From Chryseosolibacter sp044507115 (GTDB taxonomy: Bacteria > Bacteroidota > Bacteroidia > Cytophagales > Cyclobacteriaceae), in the NCBI GenBank assembly GCA_044507115.1, contig JBIQJZ010000101.1, positions 1-13,330 of the forward strand: a DNA stretch of 13,330 nt, written 5' to 3'. The notes under the pieces are model-generated. The model was not told where the DNA came from. It ran no database searches and worked only from the letters and a program-made list of their open reading frames with translations. Positions 1-7,001 of this stretch are shown one piece after another. A program made the translations under genes and the position numbers. The first letter of the stretch is position 1, and each line of letters starts with the position of its first letter.

Positions 1-433
1 AATAGATTGCTTTGTTGAATCCTCGAGTAGCGTGCTGATACTGGACGACATGCCGATATTCGTGGACCGTCAGCATATCAAGCCAGTCATTGGTGCCTCC
101 GAAGTTGTAGTTCTGCGTAGGCATTCCATAGAACTCCGACCTTCGCGGGAGAATCGATACAAATCCGTTCGAAATCGCTGACTGATTCTGGAGAATAAAA
201 GTCATCCTCCTCGGCGGGGCACCGAGCGACTTCGCTCCTGCCTCGCGCACTTGTTCCAGGGAGTTCGCTACCCGTTGTGCCTGTTCTTCAAATCCCTTAC
301 TGTAGAGAACCCGGAAGTTCGGTGTGATCACCTGTCGCCATTTGACCGACGGCGGATTATTCTCAAGAACGGTCTGCGCTTGTGAGGAAATGGCCAGAAA
401 AAAAACCAGGGAGAAAAGGAGTCGTTTACTCAT
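1..433 (-). CDS. Secreted HExxH metallopeptidase-like protein, N-terminal part (cut by window edge)
   Basis: Reverse-strand reading frame opening at the ATG at 433 and still open at base 1, giving about 144 residues. It starts with a Sec signal peptide (MSKRLLFSLVFFLAISSQAQ; cleavage likely after SQA), so the protein is exported to the periplasm or cell surface. Near the visible end lies LTVHEYRHVVQYQ, a zincin-type HExxH motif (H-E-Y-R-H); the two His would bind zinc and the Glu would be the catalytic base. In Bacteroidota, proteins with this N-terminus (motif ITPNFRVLYSKGFEEQA, then HEYRHVVQYQ) usually continue into a TolB-like beta-propeller, but that part lies outside the window, so the fusion is only expected. 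It is downstream of and co-oriented with the DUF4249 and TonB receptor genes, separated by 106 nt, so co-transcription is possible but not shown. Substrate unknown. Confidence 0.8.
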   Translation of the reverse strand, partial: MSKRLLFSLVFFLAISSQAQTVLENNPPSVKWRQVITPNFRVLYSKGFEEQAQRVANSLEQVREAGAKSLGAPPRRMTFILQNQSAISNGFVSILPRRSEFYGMPTQNYNFGGTNDWLDMLTVHEYRHVVQYQHATRGFNKAIY

Positions 434-470
434 ACTGCCGGATTTTGTCGCGAAAACCCGGAGTGCGCTC

Positions 471-484
471 CCGGATCCATCCGG
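471..484. repeat. Short GC-rich inverted repeat in the gap between the DUF4249 and peptidase genes
   Basis: CCGGATCCATCCGG reads as two 6-nt arms, CCGGAT and ATCCGG, around a 2-nt centre, in the 106-nt gap upstream of the peptidase-like gene. It could be an operator or a small hairpin in the transcript. It has no T-run, so it is not a convincing rho-independent terminator. Chance occurrence is possible. Confidence 0.2.
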
Positions 485-539
485 CCTCTAAAATAGATGA
501 ATTCGGATGAATCCGGGAAAAAATCCCCTGGGAACTTCG

Positions 540-1385
540 CTACTCAATGCGAATCTCCGACTCGTTTATGGCGCTGACCTGAAAGAAACCGAAAGCACCT
601 CCGCTGAGGTTATTCCGCGGCGACGCCGGAATCGGCCCAAACATTCCCCCACCGTCATTGTTGAGGACAGAGTACAGATCATTGTAGAAGACATATCCGC
701 GTCGGCTCAGGCTATAGACCTCAAGACGAGCGTCATCGTTGAGACCATAGTAAACCGGTGACGCGATCCCGTCGATATTTTCAGCGATAAGGTCGTCGTT
801 GCTGTAGTAGATATCATTCGGGAAATACACCACCGGCGAACCGTTGCGATAGTATCGGAACAAGTAGTAGTTCTTTTCATCCTGCGGTTCCTTTGCGTAC
901 ACCAACAGTTCATAAAATTTTCCGGGCTCCCGCGGATCATCGCGTTCATTTTCATTGACGCGGACTTGCATCGAATCGATCGAAGTGACCGGGTACATCT
1001 GGTCAACCGCTTCGAATAGTTCACCATCGACAGATACGCGAAGGGTGTACTCTCTCCCGATCTGGCCAAGGAAGTTCTCCGTCGGAAGATAATACCCGGC
1101 GGAATCCGGATGACTTCTGGGATTATGGACAAACGTGTAGTCAGTGCCGGTATCATCTGATATCGACACGAGCGCGTCGGTTACGCGTGGAGTTTTGCCT
1201 GACACGTAAAACGGACTACTCCGAGTTACCTTGACATACTGATAACCGGCCTTGTTCGTCACCTGCCCTTCAATAACAATCTGTGGCGGAACTTGCTTCA
1301 CGTCGAGCTCAACCGTTTCTTCACACGAGGTAAGCGTGAAAGCCGCGGCAAAAAAGAGAATGGCGAAAATACTATGGAACTTCAT
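540..1385 (-). CDS. DUF4249 family outer-membrane-associated lipoprotein
   Basis: 281 residues starting at an ATG. The N-terminus is a lipoprotein signal peptide: hydrophobic residues 5-18, then a lipobox LTSC with Cys21 as the lipid-attachment site, so the mature protein is probably anchored in the outer membrane. The mature start (ETVELDVKQVPPQIVIEGQVTN, seen around residues 24-44) and the Ig-like, beta-rich body with DYTF, GREYTL and FYELLVYAKE segments fit the Bacteroidota DUF4249 family, which is commonly encoded next to TonB-dependent receptors. Here the start lies only 10 nt after the receptor stop codon, which implies one transcript and probable translational coupling. By analogy it may be the surface partner of the receptor, in the position SusD-type lipoproteins take in other loci, but DUF4249 has no established ligand. 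Length is usual for the family. Confidence 0.88.
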   Translation of the reverse strand: MKFHSIFAILFFAAAFTLTSCEETVELDVKQVPPQIVIEGQVTNKAGYQYVKVTRSSPFYVSGKTPRVTDALVSISDDTGTDYTFVHNPRSHPDSAGYYLPTENFLGQIGREYTLRVSVDGELFEAVDQMYPVTSIDSMQVRVNENERDDPREPGKFYELLVYAKEPQDEKNYYLFRYYRNGSPVVYFPNDIYYSNDDLIAENIDGIASPVYYGLNDDARLEVYSLSRRGYVFYNDLYSVLNNDGGGMFGPIPASPRNNLSGGAFGFFQVSAINESEIRIE

Positions 1386-1395
1386 AATCAGTAAA

Positions 1396-3759
1396 TCAAA
1401 ACTTGAAATTATAGGTCACAGATGGAAGAATCGGGAACAGGTAGATCATGCGTGCCTCCTTTTGCGATCCATCGCCTAACACATTACCGTCTTCATCTTG
1501 AACCGAACGCGTGTAGATTGTAAACGGATTCTTCCGGTTGTACACGTTATACACAGAAAACACCCATTGTCCCTTCCAGTTGCGCTGAGCGTTTTTCCTT
1601 GGGTTGAGCGTCACAGAAAGATCCAGGCGATGAAAAACCGGTAGCAGATAAGCGTTGCGTTCGGTCAGGACATCCGGGTAATAACTTCCGTATTCATATC
1701 GCCCGGCAGGTGATGTTGTGGGGCGACCACTGCTGAGCGTAAACGTCCCTCCAAACACCCATTTATCGTTTAGATCATATGCCGCCTGAAGGTTAACGAC
1801 GTGACGGCGATCATGATTGGCACGAAATTCCTTACCGCGATTCACACCTTCAACCTTGCGCATCGCCTTCGACCATGTGTAGCTCGCCGAGCCTGTCAGT
1901 CGCCCCTGCGTCTTGACGAGAAAGAACTCGGCACCGTATGCCCAGGAAATTCCCTGGCGAAACTCCGTCGACAAGTCGTGGTTAAAGAACAGTTCAGCGT
2001 TGTCCGCAAAGTCAGTTACGTTGCGGATGTCCTTATAGTACAACTCTGCCGAAAACTCGTATTCATTATCACGGAAATTGCGGAAGTATCCCGCCGCCAC
2101 CTGGTCAGCAACCTGGGGATCCAGGTAATAGTTACTTGGAGTCCAAGTATTAAAGGGAACCGGTGCCGTCGCAGCTGAAATAAGGTGCGTATTCTGTACC
2201 ATCCTGTTGTATGACAACTTAATGGACTGCCCCGGAGCAAGCATATACCGCAATGCGAACCGAGGTTCCAGATTGACAAACGTCTTGATAGACTCCCAAT
2301 TGTCATAGTGCAACGTATCCGTGCGCACAATATCGATGTTGTCCTTGGGGTCTTCGTACAAAAAGACACTGCCCGGCCCGATGTTCTGGAAGATGGAAAG
2401 GCGCACACCGTAATCCAGCGTGATCCGGTCAGTCACGTTCTGAAGATTGCTGACATACAAGCCGTGGTCAAGGGCGTGCATGTGCTGCATGTCGACGGTT
2501 TGAAAGATCGATCCGGATCCCGTTGGTGACACTCTACCTGGCACAAATCTGCGACCTGTCAAATGATATCCGAAGGATATTTCGTTCCGGGTATCAAGCG
2601 AATATGACAGATCATTTTTGAAACTGTACTCCTGAAGGTTCGATATCCACTGAAATCCCTCGACCGCGTCGTCCAGTTCCAGTTTGTAATCGAAGTTGCT
2701 GACAATAAGAGAGGTGTTTGAAAACAATCGATCATTAAAAAGGTGGTTCCAGCGAAACGTTCCGGTCATATTACCCCAACCGAACCCAAAGGTATCGTCA
2801 AAGCTGAATACATCGCGGCCGGCGTAAAAAGCGGCAAAGAAACGATTCTTGTTGTTCGCACGCCAATTGACTTTGGCATTGACGTCGTAAAAATGAACAA
2901 GGTTCTGTTCATTAGCGAGCCGTAGAAACGCGTCGACATACGAACGCCTCGCAGATACGATGAAGGAACTCTTCTCGCGAACGATCGGCCCCTCGACTGC
3001 GATCCGGCTGGCCAGCGTACCGATACCGCCGGCTACGTCGTATTCCTTGTTGTTGCCATCCTTGGTGCGCACTTCCAGTATGGAGGAAAGTCGCCCTCCG
3101 AAACGCGCGGGTATACCACCCTTGTACAGTTCGGAGTCCTTGATTACGTCCGCGTTGAACACGGAAAACAAACCGAATAGATGCGAGGGATCATACACCG
3201 GCGCCTCATCAATAAGGAGAAGGTTCTGATCTGCGCTACCCCCGCGAACAAAAAATGTGGAGGTACCTTCTCCGGCCGTGATCACACCCGGCATCATTTG
3301 AACGTTCTTAATGATATCGATTTCTCCAAACAGCGCGGGCAACTTGCGAACCTGGTTCATGTTGACCGTATTCTTGCTCATCTGCACGGAAACCACGTTT
3401 TCATCCAGTGGTTTTTCCTCAATGACGATCTCCTGCATCACCTGCGCATCCGACTCCATATTCAGGTTTAGCGCCATATTGGATTGAAGGTCCAGGGTCT
3501 GTATGAGTTGCTTGTAGCCGAGATAGGTGACCTGAATCTCATACGTACCCGGGGGCACAGTCAACGCATAGAAACCGTAGTCATTGGTGATCGTGCCGGC
3601 CTTCAGGGCAGGAATGTAAATGGTCACGCCGAGTAGTTCCTCACCGTTGGAGGCATCTCTGACGTAGCCGTTGAGGGTGACCTTGTCCTGTGCCAGGGAA
3701 GGCCTGGCGGTGGTCAATAGAAATAAGGTGAATAAAAAGAGATTCCTGAACATTTTCAT
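1396..3759 (-). CDS. TonB-dependent outer-membrane receptor with carboxypeptidase-regulatory-like domain
   Basis: 787 residues from the ATG at 3759. The frame extends to a TTG at 3777, but the ATG places the signal peptide (MKMFRNLFLFTLFLL..., cleavage probably after SLA, residue 23) at the start and is preferred. Domains in order: a CarboxypepD_reg-like beta-sandwich (about 24-110: VTLNGYVRDASNGEELLGVTIYI as the opening, GTYEIQVTYLGYK near the end); a TonB plug domain (about 130-260; FFVRGGSADQNLLLIDEAPV, GGIPARFGGRLSSILEV); then a 22-strand-type beta-barrel ending in SVTYNFKF with the aromatic C-terminus expected for outer-membrane barrel insertion. It would import a substrate across the outer membrane using TonB-ExbBD energy. 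The usual SusD partner is absent; a DUF4249 lipoprotein follows 10 nt downstream instead. No anti-sigma or sigma gene adjoins it, and the substrate cannot be read from sequence. Confidence 0.92.
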   Translation of the reverse strand: MKMFRNLFLFTLFLLTTARPSLAQDKVTLNGYVRDASNGEELLGVTIYIPALKAGTITNDYGFYALTVPPGTYEIQVTYLGYKQLIQTLDLQSNMALNLNMESDAQVMQEIVIEEKPLDENVVSVQMSKNTVNMNQVRKLPALFGEIDIIKNVQMMPGVITAGEGTSTFFVRGGSADQNLLLIDEAPVYDPSHLFGLFSVFNADVIKDSELYKGGIPARFGGRLSSILEVRTKDGNNKEYDVAGGIGTLASRIAVEGPIVREKSSFIVSARRSYVDAFLRLANEQNLVHFYDVNAKVNWRANNKNRFFAAFYAGRDVFSFDDTFGFGWGNMTGTFRWNHLFNDRLFSNTSLIVSNFDYKLELDDAVEGFQWISNLQEYSFKNDLSYSLDTRNEISFGYHLTGRRFVPGRVSPTGSGSIFQTVDMQHMHALDHGLYVSNLQNVTDRITLDYGVRLSIFQNIGPGSVFLYEDPKDNIDIVRTDTLHYDNWESIKTFVNLEPRFALRYMLAPGQSIKLSYNRMVQNTHLISAATAPVPFNTWTPSNYYLDPQVADQVAAGYFRNFRDNEYEFSAELYYKDIRNVTDFADNAELFFNHDLSTEFRQGISWAYGAEFFLVKTQGRLTGSASYTWSKAMRKVEGVNRGKEFRANHDRRHVVNLQAAYDLNDKWVFGGTFTLSSGRPTTSPAGRYEYGSYYPDVLTERNAYLLPVFHRLDLSVTLNPRKNAQRNWKGQWVFSVYNVYNRKNPFTIYTRSVQDEDGNVLGDGSQKEARMIYLFPILPSVTYNFKF

Positions 3760-3864
3760 GGTTATGACGATAGACAACTATGTCCGGTGAACCCCTTAAG
3801 GCCGATCAAAAATTTTCAGGAAATCACCGATCAAAGCAATGACACGCAAAACGAGCCAAATAGT

Positions 3865-3872
3865 TACCTTTG
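3865..3872 (+). promoter_or_regulatory. Bacteroidota-type -7 promoter element (TAnnTTTG)
   Basis: TACCTTTG matches the Bacteroidota sigma-factor -7 consensus TAnnTTTG exactly and sits 28 nt before the ATG at 3901, a typical distance for a short leader. I see no clear TTG-type -33 element at the expected spacing upstream, so the promoter call rests on one box and its position. Confidence 0.45.
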
Positions 3873-3900
3873 TAACCACGAAAATTCCGAAAACAGCGAA

Positions 3901-4023
3901 ATGATCAAAAGAATCAAGGAATTGTATAAAGAATTTAAACCATATGTACGGGTGGATCTTATTATGTATGGGTTCACCATTCTGATGATCCTACTATACG
4001 TGCTGATCAGTTCGCTCAGCTGA
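3901..4023 (+). CDS. Small single-pass membrane protein (40 aa)
   Basis: The 40-residue frame begins at ATG 3901 (MIKRIKELYKEFKPYVRVD) and ends in a hydrophobic segment (about residues 19-38; LIMYGFTILMILLYVLISSL) after a basic, Lys/Arg-rich N-terminal stretch. This implies a single transmembrane helix with the charged part in the cytoplasm. The frame can be extended upstream to a GTG at 3787, but that would put the TAnnTTTG promoter element at 3865 inside the gene and add a low-complexity polar stretch, so the ATG at 3901 is preferred. The stop lies 7 nt from the end of the convergent bestrophin gene. The family is not recognised. Such short membrane proteins are common in Bacteroidota; the case for a real gene rests on the promoter element and the membrane-helix pattern. 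Confidence 0.55.
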   Translation: MIKRIKELYKEFKPYVRVDLIMYGFTILMILLYVLISSLS

Positions 4024-4030
4024 CGCTGAC

Positions 4031-4909
4031 TTAATTCAGGATCTCTTTCACATTCTCCCGGATCTTACCCGATAACTCGTCGGTCGGCAGGTCGTTCGGG
4101 TCATGACCGAACGGATCTTCGATCTCTTCCGCGATCAGTTCAACGCTCATCAGAACGAAGGTGATGAGCAGCACAATCAGGATCGTGAAGTACCCTGAGT
4201 CAGTGAGAAATCCAAATGGCAGAGTTATGATGTAGATGAAGATAAACTTTTTGATGTACATCATGTACGAGTACGGGATTGGAGTATTGCGGATGCGTTC
4301 GCACCCCCCCATGATGTCGATCAGATCCTTTAACTCCTTATCAACAGTGATCAATTGATCGCCAGTCAACACACCGGCCTTATACAAGCCGTTAACCCGT
4401 TCGTACAGGAGCGCAGAAATCCGGTTGGGCTTGTGTTCAAAGTTTTGAAGGTCGTCGATAAAGTTTTCCGAAACAGACTGCATCTCTTCAGGCCGTGAAT
4501 TGCGGCGCAGGTGCTCTTTCGTCGCGTACGCAAAGTTGGGAATCATCGCGGCAAACCATGCGCGCTCTTCAGGATGTTCGCGACTCACATAGGCCGACAG
4601 TTTAAGAGCCAGATTGCGGGTGCTATTAACCATTGATCCCCATAGCCGACGCCCTTCCCACCACCGGTCATAGGCCGTATTTGTGCGGAATACGAGAAAC
4701 AAACCGAGTACAATGCCGAGGAGTGAGTGCATGGCAATAGTCGGATGAAAGGAGATATCCGGTAGTTCGAAATAGTCGAGGTATAGATAGCAAACGACTG
4801 TAGAGTAGACCGCCATGAAGATAAGCGTCGGCGTGAGGGTCTTCATGACCTGACGGCTGTAGGAGTGAAAGATCAGCTCAAACCAGGTCTTAGGATTGTA
4901 TTTTACCAT
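4031..4909 (-). CDS. Bestrophin-family (UPF0187) anion channel
   Basis: 292 residues from the ATG at 4909 (MVKYNPKTWFELIFH). A TTG at 4933 would add 8 residues, but the MVxYNPK start is what bacterial bestrophins show. Family landmarks: a hydrophobic helix about 24-47; the conserved block NTAYDRWWEGRRLWG at about 77-91, preceded by a second helix (58-75); CERIRNTPIPYSY at 203-215; two further helices at about 221-256; and EEIEDPFG at 261-268. Bacterial bestrophins form pentameric channels in the inner membrane that conduct anions (or, in some homologues, cations). Length is as expected. It ends 7 nt from the convergent small membrane-protein gene, with no recognisable terminator between them, so the two transcripts may overlap. 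The 164-nt upstream region is shared with the divergent gene at 5074 and contains two adjoining inverted repeats. Confidence 0.92.
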   Translation of the reverse strand: MVKYNPKTWFELIFHSYSRQVMKTLTPTLIFMAVYSTVVCYLYLDYFELPDISFHPTIAMHSLLGIVLGLFLVFRTNTAYDRWWEGRRLWGSMVNSTRNLALKLSAYVSREHPEERAWFAAMIPNFAYATKEHLRRNSRPEEMQSVSENFIDDLQNFEHKPNRISALLYERVNGLYKAGVLTGDQLITVDKELKDLIDIMGGCERIRNTPIPYSYMMYIKKFIFIYIITLPFGFLTDSGYFTILIVLLITFVLMSVELIAEEIEDPFGHDPNDLPTDELSGKIRENVKEILN

Positions 4910-4953
4910 TCGGTACGGATTAAGGGGAGGCAAGTTAAATGAAAATCGTTTTT

Positions 4954-4979
4954 CGCGTAAACGCGGGAAAAAATTTCCC
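4954..4979. repeat. Two adjoining inverted repeats in the bestrophin leader / divergent intergenic region
   Basis: CGCGTAAACGCG (4954-4965; 4-bp arms, TAAA loop) is joined, sharing one G, to GGGAAAAAATTTCCC (4965-4979; 6-bp arms, AAA loop). They lie 45-70 nt before the preferred bestrophin start and about 95-120 nt before the gene at 5074. In RNA the two hairpins would overlap by one base and could compete. A regulatory role (operator or leader structure) is inference only. Confidence 0.25.
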
Positions 4980-5048
4980 TGAAAGAGTTTAGCAGGTGAA
5001 AACCGGAGGAAAAATGAATTAGTAATTTACCAACTCCTGAATATCCAG

Positions 5049-5056
5049 TACCTTTA
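5049..5056 (+). promoter_or_regulatory. Possible -7 promoter element before the secreted protein gene
   Basis: TACCTTTA differs from the Bacteroidota -7 consensus TAnnTTTG only at the last base, and lies 17 nt before the ATG at 5074. No convincing -33 TTG was found, and the implied leader is very short. Low confidence. Confidence 0.25.
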
Positions 5057-5073
5057 AGAATTAACTACTGTAT

Positions 5074-5829
5074 ATGAAGTGTTTCAAGTCCATTCTCCTT
5101 GTCGTGTTGGTAGTCGGAGCGGGAGCATCCCAGGCTCAGGACTACCTCCTCACCGCGAGAGGTGATTCGATCACAGGGGAAATCCGTCCGTTGTTGTACG
5201 GACCGGATAAGAAGGTTCAGGTTGTCGCGGCCGATAAAGAAAAAACGACGTTCTCAATATTCCAGGTGCGGGAATTCGCCGTCGATGGTGACATCTATCA
5301 CCCCATTAAAGGCGAACGCGGTTATGAATTCATGAAGCTCATGAAGCCGGGTTATCTTTCCCTGTATGCCTTCCAACTGGAGAACCAATCGCGGTTTGAT
5401 GGGTTGCTATTGAGAAAAATGGACGGTGATTTTCTGGTTGTACCTAATCTGGGGTTCAAGAAGTACCTATCGCGCTTCCTGGAAGACTGTCCCTCGCTGG
5501 TCCAGCAGTTGGATGCTGGTACGTTGGGCAAGCGGGATTTGAATACCATCATCGACACCTACAATACGTGCATAAACAACCTTACACCTAATGTCGTGGT
5601 ACGTCAGGAGCAGCATGCAAAACTGAGCGCCTGGCATTCACTGGAAGAAAAAATCAAGGAAACGAATTTTGAGGATAAGGCGAACGCCCTCGAAATGGTT
5701 GCCGAAATTCGGAAGAAGGTCGAGCGCCGCGAGTCCATTCCGAACTTCCTCGTCGAAGGCCTTCGCCGATCGCTGCGCGATACCGGACTTTCGGACGAAT
5801 TGGAGAACGCTTTATCGGAAGCGCAATAG
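5074..5829 (+). CDS. Secreted protein of unknown function (Bacteroidota-type)
   Basis: 251 residues with a Sec signal peptide (hydrophobic residues 6-18, cleavage probably after ASQA at residue 21), so periplasmic or surface-exposed. There is no lipobox. The N-terminal half is beta-rich and opens with DYLLTARGDSITGEI, a pattern of exported Bacteroidota proteins of the type 'xxNGDTLxGxI'. The centre contains a Cys pair in FLEDCPSLVQQL and IIDTYNTCI (about residues 136-168), a C...YN.C arrangement also recurring in uncharacterised proteins of this phylum; the two Cys could form a disulphide in the periplasm. The C-terminal third (about 175-251) is charged and helical. No enzymatic motif is visible. 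The gene stands alone, convergent with menC, with 37 nt between the stops. Function unknown. Confidence 0.8.
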   Translation: MKCFKSILLVVLVVGAGASQAQDYLLTARGDSITGEIRPLLYGPDKKVQVVAADKEKTTFSIFQVREFAVDGDIYHPIKGERGYEFMKLMKPGYLSLYAFQLENQSRFDGLLLRKMDGDFLVVPNLGFKKYLSRFLEDCPSLVQQLDAGTLGKRDLNTIIDTYNTCINNLTPNVVVRQEQHAKLSAWHSLEEKIKETNFEDKANALEMVAEIRKKVERRESIPNFLVEGLRRSLRDTGLSDELENALSEAQ

Positions 5830-5866
5830 TATGTCTGTTGACTGAGGGAGTGAGTGTTTGAACGAA

Positions 5867-6934
5867 TCAGATAACCTCACTTTCCCATGCCCGTGCGGAA
5901 TCAAGGAAGATGTTGCCGTCGCCTACGGTCAGGGGAGACGCAAAGTTGTCGGAGTAGATCGCGCCGGTGGCGAGGCCCTGTGGAATAGTGCAGTGGTATT
6001 CCGCAGTGAACTGGCAGATCGCGTTCAATCCGATCGCGGATTCGAGTGCCGAGGTTATCCACCAACCGATCCCCATCGATTCCGAGAGTGAGATCCACTC
6101 CTGGCAGCCGCTGATTCCGCCGTGCAGGGTCGGCTTGAGCACAACAAATCCAGGTTTGATTCTGCGCAGCAATTCGGCGCGCCCCTGCGAAGAATGGATG
6201 CCAATCAGTTCCTCGTCGAGCGCCACAGGTATCGGAGATCTCCGGCAGACCTCTTCTGCCTCGGGCCGGCCCGGTTTGATGGGTTGCTCAATGGAATGGA
6301 TATCAAACCTGGCGAATTCCTCAAGCTTAAATAACGCGTCATCAGGCTTGAATGCACCATTTGCGTCCAGACGGATGGTGATCTTGTGACGAAAGTATTT
6401 CTTGCGGATATAGCTCAGTACGTCGCACTCCCGCTCGAAATCCAATCCGCCGACCTTGAGTTTAATACACTGGAAGCCCTCAGCGATCTTTCGGTTGATC
6501 TGATCCATCATGAAATCCATTTCACCCATCCATATCAATCCGTTGATGGGAATGGAGGCTCCCGTTAAGAAAGCGTTGTTAAAGATCACCTTCCGCCCTC
6601 CATTCACGAGATCGAGGTAGGCCGTTTCAACGGCAAACAACACCGATGGCATTTCCGGTGGGATCATGCCGTACAGTCTTGCCACATCCGAAACATCCAG
6701 CGCGGACTTGTTAATGCTGTCGATCAGATCGGTCAGTCGCTCCTCGAGATCGGGAGTGTGATCAATACTCAGACCTGGCAACGGCCCGCATTCACCGAGA
6801 CCGGCGATCTCGGGATTGCGCTGGTCTTCCATACGAATGAACCAGGAGGTTTTTTCAGTCATCGACCCACGAGATGTGCGGGCTTTGAAGTTGAAATGAA
6901 ACACCTTTTTGAAGTACGACAGACGAAGGGACAT
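5867..6934 (-). CDS. menC: o-Succinylbenzoate synthase (enolase superfamily)
   Basis: 355 residues from the ATG at 6934. MenC dehydrates SHCHC to o-succinylbenzoate in the cytoplasm during menaquinone synthesis. An N-terminal capping domain (1-110; GLGECGPLPGLS at about 45-56) precedes the TIM-barrel. Catalytic features of the muconate-lactonising subgroup are all present: the KxK pair in IKLKVG (Lys158, Lys160), metal ligands Asp190 (RLDANGAF), Glu216 (SIEQPI) and Asp240 (ALDEELIG), and the opposite-face Lys267 (VVLKPTLHGG). The C-terminal ITSALESAIGLNAICQ and QGLATGAIYSDNF blocks are the OSBS-type substrate-loop signatures. Some enolase-superfamily OSBS enzymes also racemise N-acylamino acids, and a dipeptide epimerase is the main alternative, but the C-terminal pattern favours menC. 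No other men genes are adjacent. The start is 67 nt from the divergent queA start, so the two promoters must share that gap. Confidence 0.88.
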   Translation of the reverse strand: MSLRLSYFKKVFHFNFKARTSRGSMTEKTSWFIRMEDQRNPEIAGLGECGPLPGLSIDHTPDLEERLTDLIDSINKSALDVSDVARLYGMIPPEMPSVLFAVETAYLDLVNGGRKVIFNNAFLTGASIPINGLIWMGEMDFMMDQINRKIAEGFQCIKLKVGGLDFERECDVLSYIRKKYFRHKITIRLDANGAFKPDDALFKLEEFARFDIHSIEQPIKPGRPEAEEVCRRSPIPVALDEELIGIHSSQGRAELLRRIKPGFVVLKPTLHGGISGCQEWISLSESMGIGWWITSALESAIGLNAICQFTAEYHCTIPQGLATGAIYSDNFASPLTVGDGNIFLDSARAWESEVI

Positions 6935-6993
6935 TGCTAGAGATCTCTTTTTTTCATCACTACAACGGGAAAGTATTTACTTTACAATTTATT

Positions 6994-7000
6994 GAGGAAA
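6994..7000 (+). promoter_or_regulatory. Ribosome binding site supporting the TTG start of queA
   Basis: GAGGAAA immediately precedes the TTG at 7002. It is one of the few purine-rich SD-like runs in this window, although the spacing is very short. It helps to decide the TTG start, because no in-frame ATG lies near the conserved QueA N-terminus. Confidence 0.35.
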
Positions 7001-7001
7001 A

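Noticed and set aside
471..528. Rho-independent terminator after the DUF4249 gene
   Set aside because: The inverted repeats CCGGATCCATCCGG and GGGAAAAAATCCC are short, and neither is followed by a T-run on the minus strand.
707..1156. Open frame of 149 codons inside the DUF4249 gene
   Set aside because: Same strand, shifted frame within a clearly coding gene; composition Arg/Ser/Thr-rich, with no recognisable domain. A shadow of the true frame.
3787..3900. Upstream extension of the small membrane-protein frame to a GTG at 3787
   Set aside because: It would enclose the TAnnTTTG promoter element and adds only polar, low-complexity residues (Asn/Gln/Ser-rich). ATG 3901 fits the promoter and the basic-helix pattern better.
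5858..6389. Forward frames over the menC region
   Set aside because: They lie antisense to menC, which retains all catalytic residues, and they have no family resemblance.
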